Notes under the pieces: model-generated
Seen by the model: the letters and a program-made list of their open reading frames with translations, nothing else
Told to the model about the DNA's origin: nothing
Databases searched by the model: none
Origin: Paludibacteraceae bacterium
GTDB lineage: Bacteria > Bacteroidota > Bacteroidia > Bacteroidales > Paludibacteraceae
Reading direction: 5' to 3'
Assembly (NCBI GenBank): GCA_904502115.1
Contig: CAJGDW010000030.1
Span: 1 to 14,896 of the forward strand
DNA length: 14,896 nucleotides
Made by a program: the position numbers and the translations under genes
In this document: piece after piece, positions 7,919 through 14,257 of the stretch
Position numbering within the stretch: the stretch's first letter is position 1
How the letters are laid out: every line of letters starts with the position of its first letter

Positions 7919-7926
7919 CAAATATA
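7919..7926 (-). promoter_or_regulatory. -7 promoter box for purU-hisHA
   Basis: The minus strand reads TATATTTG here, an exact TAnnTTTG box, 27 bases upstream of the purU ATG. The -33 region is poor: the bases at the right distance read TCT, not TTG. It lies back to back with the rightward promoter at 7935-7965. Confidence 0.6.
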
Positions 7927-7934
7927 CAAAAATA

Positions 7935-7965
7935 TTGGCATATACAGAAAAAAATTGTACATTTG
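7935..7965 (+). promoter_or_regulatory. Promoter for the nucleoside phosphorylase gene
   Basis: TTG at 7935-7937, a 20-base spacer and TACATTTG at 7958-7965 match the Bacteroidetes -33/-7 consensus. The predicted transcript would start near 7970 and carry about 155 bases of leader, most of it repeat sequence, before the ATG at 8127. Confidence 0.65.
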
Positions 7966-7973
7966 TTGATTCA

Positions 7974-8092
7974 ATGGTCGCTTGTCACTTGTCGTTTGTC
8001 GATAGTTGCGAGTGAATCGGTCACTGAGCCTGTCGACGTGTTGTTGACCGAAGGGAAAAAGTGCCCGATTCACCGATTAGTCGATTAGTCAT
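7974..8092. repeat. Intergenic repeat cluster upstream of the nucleoside phosphorylase
   Basis: Bases 7974-8019 are a diverged inverted copy of 5661-5706. The 19-bp element appears as CGGTCACTGAGCCTGTCGA at 8018-8036. AAAGTGCCCGATTCAC at 8058-8073 is identical to 5653-5668. Three tandem 8-mers (GATTCACC, GATTAGTC twice) fill 8067-8090. No gene is visible. The cluster should be transcribed as 5' leader of the next gene. Confidence 0.82.
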
Positions 8093-8126
8093 GAGGGCGA
8101 AGCCCGAATAAATAAAAGAATAAACA

Positions 8127-8993
8127 ATGAAATACTCCGAATCCGAACTCATCATCAACGGCGATGGAAGCGTATTCCATTTGCATTTGTTGCCAGGACA
8201 ATTGGCTGACAAGGTTATTTTAGTGGGCGATCAAAACCGTGTAGACAAGGTGGCTGCCTTTTTTGATAGTATTGAGTGTACGGTGCAAAATCGCGAGTTT
8301 AGAACCATTACGGGACGCTTCAAAGACAAGCGAATTTCGGTGGTTTCTACGGGTATTGGAACCGATAATATCGACATTGTTTTAACCGAGTTAGATGCCT
8401 TGGTAAACATCGATTTGCAGACTCGCGAAGATAAAGAAAATAAAACAAAACTTTCTATTGTTCGCATAGGAACATCGGGAGGATTGCAACCTTTTACGCC
8501 AGAAGGCACTTTTGTGGTTTCGGAGTATGGAATTGGCTTTGATGGATTGCTCAATTATTATGCCGGACGCGATGCGGTTTGCGACCTTAATTTTGAAAAA
8601 GCTTTTGTGGCGCAAACAGGTTACGATGCGCGTTTTGCAGCCCCTTATTGCATTGCAACATCTAGCCGTTTAACCCGTCAAATTGCCGGCGATGACATGG
8701 TGCTAGGTACGACCATTTCGGCTCCTGGTTTTTATGGGCCACAGGGCAGGGCCATTCGTATTCCATTGCACGATGCATCGCTCAACAATAAAATAATGCA
8801 GTTTGAATACGAGGGACATCGCATTACTAATTTTGAAATGGAAGGTTCTGCCATTGCAGGGTTATCGGCCTTGTTGGGGCACGATGCCACCACGGTTTGC
8901 CTGATTATTGCCAACCGATTGGGCAAACGCTTTATTGGCAGCTACGACGAAAAAATGAAAGAACTGATTCAAACGGTACTTGAAAGAATTTGA
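8127..8993 (+). CDS. Nucleoside phosphorylase, uridine phosphorylase-like
   Basis: A 288-residue member of the PNP/UDP phosphorylase family, which cleaves nucleosides with phosphate to give the base and (deoxy)ribose-1-phosphate for salvage in the cytosol. Visible motifs are VGDQNRVDKVA (33-43) and STGIGTDNIDIVL (74-86), the phosphate site RIGTSGG (113-119), and the ribose/base-site motif FEMEGSAI (236-243), whose Glu-Met-Glu corresponds to the EME of uridine phosphorylase. The order and spacing resemble Udp more than hexameric purine nucleoside phosphorylase. At 288 residues it is somewhat longer than E. coli Udp (about 253), with an extra acidic/basic loop around 95-110 (DLQTREDKENKTK). Substrate preference cannot be read reliably. 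A consensus promoter lies far upstream beyond a repeat block. The stop codon sits in a 13-bp-arm palindrome. Confidence 0.88.
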   Translation: MKYSESELIINGDGSVFHLHLLPGQLADKVILVGDQNRVDKVAAFFDSIECTVQNREFRTITGRFKDKRISVVSTGIGTDNIDIVLTELDALVNIDLQTREDKENKTKLSIVRIGTSGGLQPFTPEGTFVVSEYGIGFDGLLNYYAGRDAVCDLNFEKAFVAQTGYDARFAAPYCIATSSRLTRQIAGDDMVLGTTISAPGFYGPQGRAIRIPLHDASLNNKIMQFEYEGHRITNFEMEGSAIAGLSALLGHDATTVCLIIANRLGKRFIGSYDEKMKELIQTVLERI

Positions 8994-9006
8994 AAATTCT
9001 TTCAAG
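8979..9006. terminator. Palindrome spanning the phosphorylase stop codon, possible terminator
   Basis: CTTGAAAGAATTT (8979-8991) and AAATTCTTTCAAG (8994-9006) are perfect 13-bp inverted arms around a 2-base centre. The TGA stop is 8991-8993. The stem is AT-rich and no T-tract follows, so an efficient intrinsic terminator is doubtful. It could instead stabilise the mRNA 3' end or be a relic of the adjoining repeat element. Confidence 0.5.
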
Positions 9007-9204
9007 TCAAGAGTCAAAGGTCGAAGGTCGAAAGTAGGTACGCACGGCTCGTGCGTCCGTGGTGCAAGCGGAGAGCAGAAGTAAAATAGGAACCGCCCTT
9101 CGACAAGCTCAGGGACCGATTTTATCGCCTAAACGAATTTCAGTGCAAGCCGAGCGCAGAAGCAAACTTGTTTGGTTATGCCAAGGCGCAGCCTGAAATC
9201 ATGA
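9006..9204. repeat. Intergenic repeat cluster between nucleoside phosphorylase and cysteine synthase
   Basis: GTCAAAG, GTCGAAG and GTCGAAA units stand at about 9003-9033. A partial AGTGCAA-type element (GGTGCAAGCGGAGAGCAGAA) starts at 9061. The 19-bp element reads TCGACAAGCTCAGGGACCG at 9100-9118. A fuller copy of the roughly 62-bp element runs 9142-9204, from AGTGCAAGCCGAGCGCAGAA through GGTTATGCC and GCAGCCTGA to ATGA. It closely matches 10175-10237. No gene or convincing promoter is visible in this gap. Confidence 0.82.
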
Positions 9205-9241
9205 AAAGCGAAGCTTTGAATAATAAACAACTAAACAACAT

Positions 9242-10132
9242 ATGAACATTATCGATTTAATTGGAAAGACGCCTTTGTTAAAGGTAAGTGATGATTTTAA
9301 TATTTATGCGAAAGCAGAGTTTTTGAACCCTGGCGGCAGTATCAAAGACAGGGTAGCAAAAAACATGATAGAACAAGCCGAAAAAGAGGGCAGACTCAGA
9401 CCAGGTATGACCATTATTGAACCTACATCGGGCAATACAGGCATTGGTTTGGCGTTGGTAGGCGTGCGCAAAGGTTACAAGGTGATTATTGTAATGCCCG
9501 AAAACATGAGCGAGGAGCGCAAACGCATTATTCGCTGTTTGGGAGCAGGTTTGGAATTAACCCCCAAAGAGTTGAGCCTAGAAGGAGCGGTTAAAAAAGC
9601 CGAAAGCATTGCCGCCGAATTGGGCGAGAATGCCTTTATTCCTCAACAATTTGTAAACCCCAATAACCCTGCTATCCATTACCAAACTACAGCAGTAGAG
9701 TTGTGGGAACAAATGGATGGTCAAATTGATATTTTTGTATCGGGATTGGGTAGTGGAGGTACATTACAAGGCATTGGTAAGTTCTTAAAAGAAAAAAATC
9801 CCAATATCAAAGTGGTAGCTGTAGAACCCAAAGATGTGTCGGCTTTGTTGGGTCACGAACCTGGTTTGCACCAAATTCAGGGCATTGGCGATGGTTTTGT
9901 GCCAGAAGTGCTAGATACATCGTTGATAGACGAAGTAGTAGAAGTGTCGGATGCCGATGCCATCTATACTACCCGCAAAATGGCAGAAGTATACGGTTTG
10001 TTGTGCGGCACCTCATCGGGTGCTAACGTATGGGCAGCCATTCAAATGGCCAACAAATACGGCAAAGACAAACGCGTGGCTACCGTTTTGGCCGACAGAA
10101 TTGAACGGTATTTTAGTACCAATTTGCTGTAA
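9242..10132 (+). CDS. Cysteine synthase (O-acetylserine sulfhydrylase)
   Basis: A PLP-dependent beta-replacement enzyme that makes cysteine from O-acetylserine and sulfide. It is 296 residues, slightly shorter than typical CysK/CysM. The PLP Schiff-base lysine is K35 in PGGSIKDR. TSGNTG (62-67) is the substrate carboxylate loop, GLGSGGTLQG is the glycine-rich PLP-phosphate loop, and CGTSSGAN lies near the C-terminus. The first residues, MNIIDLIGKTPLLKV, are a normal family start. Near the end the usual D-(S/T)-G-ERYLST motif reads DRIERYFST, so the family Gly is Ile. This is unusual but unlikely to abolish activity. I cannot decide between CysK and CysM, and a cystathionine beta-synthase-like role is less likely because no CBS domain is present. 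Repeat clusters flank the gene on both sides. Confidence 0.93.
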   Translation: MNIIDLIGKTPLLKVSDDFNIYAKAEFLNPGGSIKDRVAKNMIEQAEKEGRLRPGMTIIEPTSGNTGIGLALVGVRKGYKVIIVMPENMSEERKRIIRCLGAGLELTPKELSLEGAVKKAESIAAELGENAFIPQQFVNPNNPAIHYQTTAVELWEQMDGQIDIFVSGLGSGGTLQGIGKFLKEKNPNIKVVAVEPKDVSALLGHEPGLHQIQGIGDGFVPEVLDTSLIDEVVEVSDADAIYTTRKMAEVYGLLCGTSSGANVWAAIQMANKYGKDKRVATVLADRIERYFSTNLL

Positions 10133-10148
10133 GCTGGCGCCTGGGCGA

Positions 10149-10347
10149 CCGTCAATAGTCGAAAGTCGAAAGTCAGTGCAAGGTGAGTGCAGAAGCAAGC
10201 TTGCTTGGTTATGCCGAACCGCAGCCTGACTTCATGAGCGAATCGAATAAAGTCGCAAGTCAGTGCAAGGTGAGTATTTCGGGCCCTTCGACAAGCTCAG
10301 GGACCGAATTATAACGATTAGTCGATTAGTCGATTAGTCGATTCGTC
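10149..10347. repeat. Intergenic repeat cluster between cysteine synthase and porin genes
   Basis: GTCAATA, GTCGAAA, GTCGAAA units stand at about 10151-10171. The roughly 62-bp AGTGCAAGGTGAGTGCAGAA element runs 10175-10237 and contains the palindrome AAGCAAGCTTGCTT. A second truncated AGTGCAAGGTGAG lies near 10262. The 19-bp element TCGACAAGCTCAGGGACCG is at 10288-10306. Four tandem 8-mers (GATTAGTC three times, GATTCGTC) fill 10316-10347, ending 4 bases before the porin stop codon. No gene is visible. The genes on either side converge here. Confidence 0.85.
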
Positions 10348-10351
10348 AAAT

Positions 10352-11557
10352 TTACTTATTCCACGTGTGGCTAAAGCTATAGCTAACACGAAGTACACCC
10401 CTGATGTTATCGACACGATAATCGGGGGTTATTTTTTTGCCTTCCCAATGGCCGTATGCCGCATTGGTGTATTCGCATTCTAGGCCAACGCCCAGTCCTT
10501 TGTAGTTAAATTCTACCGATGCAGCGGTTTTGATAAGGTCGCTTACGTTGCTGCCTGTGCCGTAGATGGAAGAGCATTCCGCATCGCTTCCTAAAGTTTT
10601 TAAATAACCTGCAAACACGTTAAAACGCCATTTGCTGCCATAGCTGGCACATACGTATGCCGCCATTTGGTCTAAATTGGCATAGGTGGCTTGTAGGTTC
10701 TCTACATCTTCCGATACCAAACCGTATCCGCCCAAAACAATTAAGTGCGACAGGTTTTGACCGCCCAATACGCGGGCATTGAACAACCAGTTGTCTTGCT
10801 TAAATTCGGTATAAACCGTACCCGAGAAACTGTGCAAAGGCATGGTTTGTACGGTCGAACCGATTTCGCTGGTAAAGGTATGGTCGATGCCACAGTAGCG
10901 GTATTCGCCCATCAAACCGTATTTCCAATTGTTGGCAGTACCGGTAAACCCTAACACAGCTTCGGGGCGGATGTACTTAACGCCTTCGGTTACAAAAGCG
11001 GCGGTTAGTTTGAAATGAGGGGTGGCCATCCACTCGTATCGAATTTGGGGTGAACGGTTGATGATACCCGTTGGCGTACCTCCGTTTAAGGTAAGCACGT
11101 TGGGGAAAATACCATCGTAGTAGGGGTGCCAGGTTTGACCTACCAAAAGGGTGTGGTTTTTATAGGCGATAGAGGCGTATGCGTGGCGCAGACGGAAAAT
11201 ATCGATGTAAGTAGCTGTACCGCAAAAATCGCCCTCGATGTGCGCCCCCAATTTCAAATTGTTTAAGCTGTATTGGTATTTTAAACCAATGCGCGATGTA
11301 ATGGCTAAAAAACCAGCATTTACTTTGGCATTTTTGTCAAAACCGTAGTCGTCCAGCTCAATGGGTTTGGGATACAGGCAAATAATACCCCCTTTTGCCT
11401 CGTAATTTTCGCGGCTGTTTACGTACATTTCGCTGCGGGCAAAACCATAAACAGTAATGGCGTGGCTGTCTTTTTTGGTAGCCGTGCTGTCGGCATTTTG
11501 TGCCATACCTGTTAACGATACTAATGCTATAAGGGTGGTTAAGACAATTTTTCTCAC
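10352..11557 (-). CDS. Outer-membrane beta-barrel protein, DcaP-like porin
   Basis: A 401-residue exported protein. Residues 1-19 (MRKIVLTTLIALVSLTGMA) form a classical signal peptide, with likely cleavage before Gln20. The mature part has alternating aromatic/polar strands (VYGFARSEMYVNSRENYE, FRLRHAYASIAYKNHTLLVG) and ends in the amphipathic strand GVLRVSYSFSHTW. The signatures GDFCGT, FRLRHAY, VGQTWHP and NRSPQIRYEW are shared, from memory, with a common Bacteroidetes family annotated as DcaP-type trimeric outer-membrane transporters, which take up dicarboxylates and other small anions. The substrate here is unknown. The start is GTG at 11557. An in-frame TAA three codons upstream rules out a longer reading. 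A TAATTTTG box on the minus strand (11593-11586) is a likely -7 element. The gene is divergent from nhaC. Confidence 0.82.
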   Translation of the reverse strand: MRKIVLTTLIALVSLTGMAQNADSTATKKDSHAITVYGFARSEMYVNSRENYEAKGGIICLYPKPIELDDYGFDKNAKVNAGFLAITSRIGLKYQYSLNNLKLGAHIEGDFCGTATYIDIFRLRHAYASIAYKNHTLLVGQTWHPYYDGIFPNVLTLNGGTPTGIINRSPQIRYEWMATPHFKLTAAFVTEGVKYIRPEAVLGFTGTANNWKYGLMGEYRYCGIDHTFTSEIGSTVQTMPLHSFSGTVYTEFKQDNWLFNARVLGGQNLSHLIVLGGYGLVSEDVENLQATYANLDQMAAYVCASYGSKWRFNVFAGYLKTLGSDAECSSIYGTGSNVSDLIKTAASVEFNYKGLGVGLECEYTNAAYGHWEGKKITPDYRVDNIRGVLRVSYSFSHTWNK

Positions 11558-11585
11558 GGTAATTTATGCCTCTAAAATTGGGTGG

Positions 11586-11593
11586 CAAAATTA
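11586..11593 (-). promoter_or_regulatory. -7 promoter box for the porin gene
   Basis: The minus strand reads TAATTTTG, an exact TAnnTTTG, 28 bases upstream of the GTG start. No good TTG stands at the -33 distance, only a T-rich stretch. Confidence 0.5.
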
Positions 11594-11633
11594 GGTAATT
11601 TTATTGAAAAATGTCCATTCAGGTGCTTTTAAG

Positions 11634-11664
11634 TTGCGTTTTGTGTTAAATTTTATTACATTTG
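11634..11664 (+). promoter_or_regulatory. Promoter for nhaC
   Basis: TTG at 11634-11636, a 20-base spacer and TACATTTG at 11657-11664 match the Bacteroidetes consensus. The ATG is 30 bases after the -7 box. Confidence 0.68.
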
Positions 11665-11694
11665 CCATTCTTTTAACCCAAAATCAATTATTCT

Positions 11695-13146
11695 ATGAAC
11701 AAAAAAAGCAATATCCCGCCCATTTATGTGCCTGTGCTGGTTATTTTATTCCTGGTTGGCATGTTGGTGTTGGTCATTAAAACCTTTGGTGTAGATTCGT
11801 TGGCAGGGGGCAGTCAGATAGCCTTGTTAATGACTTCTATGGTTTGTATCTTGTTGGGTACACTGGTATATAAACGCACCTGGGACGATTTTGAACAGCA
11901 AATTAAAGAGGGCATTGGTGGTGTTGGATCGGCGGTTATTATTTTGCTCATTATTGGTGCACTAGGTGGCGCTTGGATGGTGAGTGGGGTAGTTCCTACG
12001 CTAATTTACTACGGTTTGCAAATTATTCACCCCTCTATCTTTTTGGTAGCAACTTGTATTTTGTGTTCACTGGTTTCGTTGGTAATTGGTAGTTCTTGGA
12101 CCACCATTGCTACGGTAGGTGTGGCACTTATTGGCATTGGTCAGGCACTAGGTTTTTCGCCCGAGTTGATTGCCGGTGCCATTTTATCAGGTGCTTATTT
12201 TGGCGATAAAATGTCGCCTTTGTCCGATACTACGGTAGTTGCAGCATCATCGTCCGAAACTCCTTTGTTTGAACACATTAGGTACATGATGATTACCACT
12301 GTACCTTCTATGTTGATTACCTTGGTTATCTTTACCATTATTGGTTTTGTGCATCCTGCCGTGGGTAATTCATCGCCCGAAGAACTAATTACTGCCTTGC
12401 ACGATCGTTTTGTTATTTCGCCATGGTTGCTGTTGGTGCCTGTGTTTACCGCCATTTTGATTGCTAAAAAATTGCCTCCTATTGTAACGTTGTGTTTGTC
12501 TACAGCCGTAGCCATTTTGGTAGCGGTGTTTGTGCAACCCGATAACCTTTACGAGGTAGCAGGCGAACAAAACTTGTTTAAAGGAGCGATGATTGCTTTG
12601 TACGGTACTACCGAATTGGCATCGGATAACAAGTTGTTGGTAGAATTGATTGATACCAGCGGCATGGCAGGTATGTTGCATACCGTTTGGTTGGTGTTAT
12701 GTGCTATGACCTTTGGTTCTTGCATGAAAGCATGCGGTTTTGTAGAAAGTATGACCAATTTCTGCAGCAAGTTAATTACCAAACGTACATCGTTGGTGGC
12801 AACAACCGTAACCTCTGGTTTCTTCTTTAACGTAACTACTGCCGACCAATATTTGAGCATTATCTTAACCTCTAACTTGTTTAAAAACGTATACAAAGAA
12901 AACGGTTACGAAAGCCGCTTGTTGAGCCGCTCGTTAGAAGACGGTGCTACGGTAACATCGCCTTTGGTGCCATGGAGTACCTGTGGTATGACACACTCTA
13001 CCATTTTAGGCGTATCTACCTTTATGTATTTCCCATATTGTTTCTTCTGTTACATCAGCCCCATTATGTCTATTGCTATTGCTGCATTGGGCTATAAAAT
13101 TTTCAGAAACGGCAAAAAAGTGAACGCAAAAGAAGCGACTGCGTAA
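11695..13146 (+). CDS. nhaC: NhaC-family Na+/H+ antiporter
   Basis: A 483-residue inner-membrane protein that exchanges Na+ for H+, supporting pH and sodium homeostasis. Many hydrophobic segments are visible, starting with residues 10-29 and 41-58. The family signature SGAYFGDKMSPLSDTT (165-180) is intact, preceded by SSWTTIATVGVALIGIG (133-149), a stretch also typical of NhaC. Later segments include PWLLLVPVFTAILIA and a C-terminal pair of helices. The C-terminus is short and basic (FRNGKKVNAKEATA), as expected for a cytoplasmic tail. Length is normal. It has its own consensus promoter and a hairpin terminator, so it is probably a single-gene transcript. Some NhaC relatives transport malate/lactate with Na+, and the sequence alone does not exclude that. 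Confidence 0.9.
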   Translation: MNKKSNIPPIYVPVLVILFLVGMLVLVIKTFGVDSLAGGSQIALLMTSMVCILLGTLVYKRTWDDFEQQIKEGIGGVGSAVIILLIIGALGGAWMVSGVVPTLIYYGLQIIHPSIFLVATCILCSLVSLVIGSSWTTIATVGVALIGIGQALGFSPELIAGAILSGAYFGDKMSPLSDTTVVAASSSETPLFEHIRYMMITTVPSMLITLVIFTIIGFVHPAVGNSSPEELITALHDRFVISPWLLLVPVFTAILIAKKLPPIVTLCLSTAVAILVAVFVQPDNLYEVAGEQNLFKGAMIALYGTTELASDNKLLVELIDTSGMAGMLHTVWLVLCAMTFGSCMKACGFVESMTNFCSKLITKRTSLVATTVTSGFFFNVTTADQYLSIILTSNLFKNVYKENGYESRLLSRSLEDGATVTSPLVPWSTCGMTHSTILGVSTFMYFPYCFFCYISPIMSIAIAALGYKIFRNGKKVNAKEATA

Positions 13147-13182
13147 GTGAATTTTCTTGCCTTATATCGTTTGTTCGATAAT

Positions 13183-13214
13183 AACAAAGCCAGTCCAGAT
13201 GGGCTGGCTTTGTT
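13183..13214. terminator. Hairpin terminator after nhaC, possibly bidirectional
   Basis: AACAAAGCCAGTCC and GGGCTGGCTTTGTT form a 14-bp stem with one T/G wobble and an AGAT loop (13197-13200), 36 bases after the nhaC stop. Only GTATTT follows on the plus strand, so the U-tract is weak. It lies between convergent nhaC and the toxin-antitoxin-like pair and may serve both. Confidence 0.75.
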
Positions 13215-13278
13215 GTATTTAGAGGGATAATATCACGTTTCAGTGGTCGCATAATTTGCGACAACTCGTTCTGATGGT

Positions 13279-13545
13279 TTATTCTAGTAAATCTGTTATT
13301 CTGATATTGAGTACTTGTGCAATGTCGTACAAGGTGTAAATGGTGAAATTATGAGTGCCTCGCATCCATTTTGATATCTCAGAAGGACGTTTGTTCATTC
13401 TTTCTGCAAGATCTTTTTGATTCATATTGTTTTGCTTTAGATACAAATCGATCTTATCAGAAATGCGCAACGACATTTCTAATTTACCATTTAAGTTGCT
13501 AGGGATGTTTTTTACACACTCTGTAAATAATTGATTTGCATTCAT
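13279..13545 (-). CDS. XRE-family helix-turn-helix protein, probable antitoxin
   Basis: An 88-residue DNA-binding protein. Residues about 28-87 form a Cro/C1-type helix-turn-helix: SDKIDLYLKQNNMNQKDLAE, with the recognition region RPSEISKWMRG (53-63) and the closing helix TLYDIAQVLNIRITDLL. The first 25 residues (MNANQLFTECVKNIPSNLNG) could form the toxin-binding arm. It starts 5 bases after the stop of the upstream 158-residue gene, in the same direction, giving the toxin-first order seen in HigBA-type modules. The likely role is to neutralise its partner and repress the shared promoter through the palindrome at 14087-14106. The DNA is visibly AT-richer than that of the metabolic genes, which suggests horizontal acquisition. 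An ordinary regulator without antitoxin function remains possible. Confidence 0.85.
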   Translation of the reverse strand: MNANQLFTECVKNIPSNLNGKLEMSLRISDKIDLYLKQNNMNQKDLAERMNKRPSEISKWMRGTHNFTIYTLYDIAQVLNIRITDLLE

Positions 13546-13550
13546 AGGTG

Positions 13551-14027
13551 TTAGGTTATAGGGAAAGAATCTGTGGTAATAGATGTTATTTTAGTACCTT
13601 CAATAGTAATATTACCGTCTTTCACTCCTTTCTTTAGAATCTTATTAAAGGCCTTTAAATTCATAACATATCCATTAAGTTCCTGATCTTCTTGGTATGT
13701 TCTAGTTGTTTTTATACCTCCATTCCCTATTATAAGAATTTGATCAGAAATTCGTAAACAATATAATCTGAGACGTTTTGAATCCAATCCTGAAGCTTTT
13801 ATTTCTCCTCCTTCATTTCGAAAATAGCGTTCACATGCACCTATTTCTAATATGTGTGATAATACTTTAATGATTGAATTAAAACTTTCATTGTATACGG
13901 CGTTGTCTTTAAATTTGATGATAAATTTCTCAAATTCAGTGTGATTATCATCGTTGAAATTAATAGAGTAAAGGCATGTGTTACTACTTTTGCTAATTTC
14001 TTTTAAAGAGACTTTGTTTTCTTTCAT
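13551..14027 (-). CDS. Probable toxin component of a toxin-antitoxin pair
   Basis: A 158-residue soluble protein that I do not recognise with certainty. The core, with its FEKFIIKFKDNAVYNESF helix, a segment ending GACERYFRNEGG, and the strands LRLYCLRISDQILIIGNGG followed by the basic/Thr-rich KTTRTYQ, recalls the RelE/HigB-like layout in which a R-L-Y-strand-strand-G-G-K-K-T pattern precedes a C-terminal helix (LKAFNKILKKGVKDG). RelE-family toxins are ribosome-dependent mRNA interferases. This protein is longer than typical (about 90-120), with extra residues at both ends. It sits 5 bases ahead of the XRE gene and has a consensus -7 box and an operator-like palindrome upstream. Toxicity is inferred from gene order and faint fold resemblance, not shown. 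Confidence 0.75.
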   Translation of the reverse strand: MKENKVSLKEISKSSNTCLYSINFNDDNHTEFEKFIIKFKDNAVYNESFNSIIKVLSHILEIGACERYFRNEGGEIKASGLDSKRLRLYCLRISDQILIIGNGGIKTTRTYQEDQELNGYVMNLKAFNKILKKGVKDGNITIEGTKITSITTDSFPIT

Positions 14028-14065
14028 AATTACAATTTAAGATGGTTATACATTAAAACTTGCTG

Positions 14066-14073
14066 CAAAGATA
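14066..14073 (-). promoter_or_regulatory. -7 promoter box for the toxin-antitoxin-like operon
   Basis: The minus strand reads TATCTTTG, an exact TAnnTTTG, 38 bases upstream of the ATG at 14027. The -33 position falls at about 14092-14095, inside the palindrome at 14087-14106. Confidence 0.65.
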
Positions 14074-14086
14074 AGAATTATTTTTA

Positions 14087-14106
14087 AATTCACCTATAAG
14101 TGAATT
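14087..14106. promoter_or_regulatory. Palindromic operator-like site
   Basis: AATTCACCTATAAGTGAATT is a 20-bp palindrome with a single mismatched pair: AATTCAC and GTGAATT arms around C-TATA-A. It covers the -33 region of the leftward promoter. XRE-type antitoxins commonly bind such dyads to repress their own operon, so this is the natural candidate site for the 88-residue protein. Confidence 0.6.
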
Positions 14107-14159
14107 AGAGATTTTACAATTTTGATGAAAGGTGGAATGAAATACCATGTTGAACGACA

Positions 14160-14188
14160 TTGCACAGAATAAAAAATTAGTATCTTTG
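14160..14188 (+). promoter_or_regulatory. Promoter-like site pointing into the CRISPR array
   Basis: TTG at 14160-14162, an 18-base spacer and TATCTTTG at 14181-14188 match the Bacteroidetes consensus. A transcript would start near 14193, cross the repeat-element copy and enter the degenerate first CRISPR repeat. It may supply the array's first spacer, whose own upstream repeat has lost part of its promoter. Confidence 0.5.
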
Positions 14189-14189
14189 C

Positions 14190-14257
14190 ATAAGAAAGGC
14201 TTCGCTTCGGCATAGCAAACTAAGCAAGCTTGTTTACTCTGCTCTCAGATTGCACTT
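14190..14257 (-). repeat. Copy of the AGTGCAA-type intergenic element beside the CRISPR array
   Basis: Read on the minus strand, this stretch begins AAAGTGCAATCTGAGAGCAG, continues through AACAAGCTTGCTTAG and TATGCCGAAGCGAAGCC, and parallels the elements at 9142-9204 and 10175-10237 block by block. The ends are approximate. The element ends almost exactly where the recognisable part of the first, degenerate CRISPR repeat begins. Confidence 0.6.

Noticed and set aside
10316..10347. Tandem GATTAGTC units as a possible small CRISPR or an iteron origin
   Set aside because: The units are 8-mers without spacers, and the same units occur in other intergenic gaps as part of the dispersed repeat. No replication gene is near.
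14189..14210. Possible tracrRNA anti-repeat downstream of the promoter at 14160-14188
   Set aside because: Only a short run (AGAAAGG) could pair with the GCTTTC part of the repeat. A real anti-repeat should complement about 20 bases of the repeat's first half. The stretch is better explained as the inverted AGTGCAA element.
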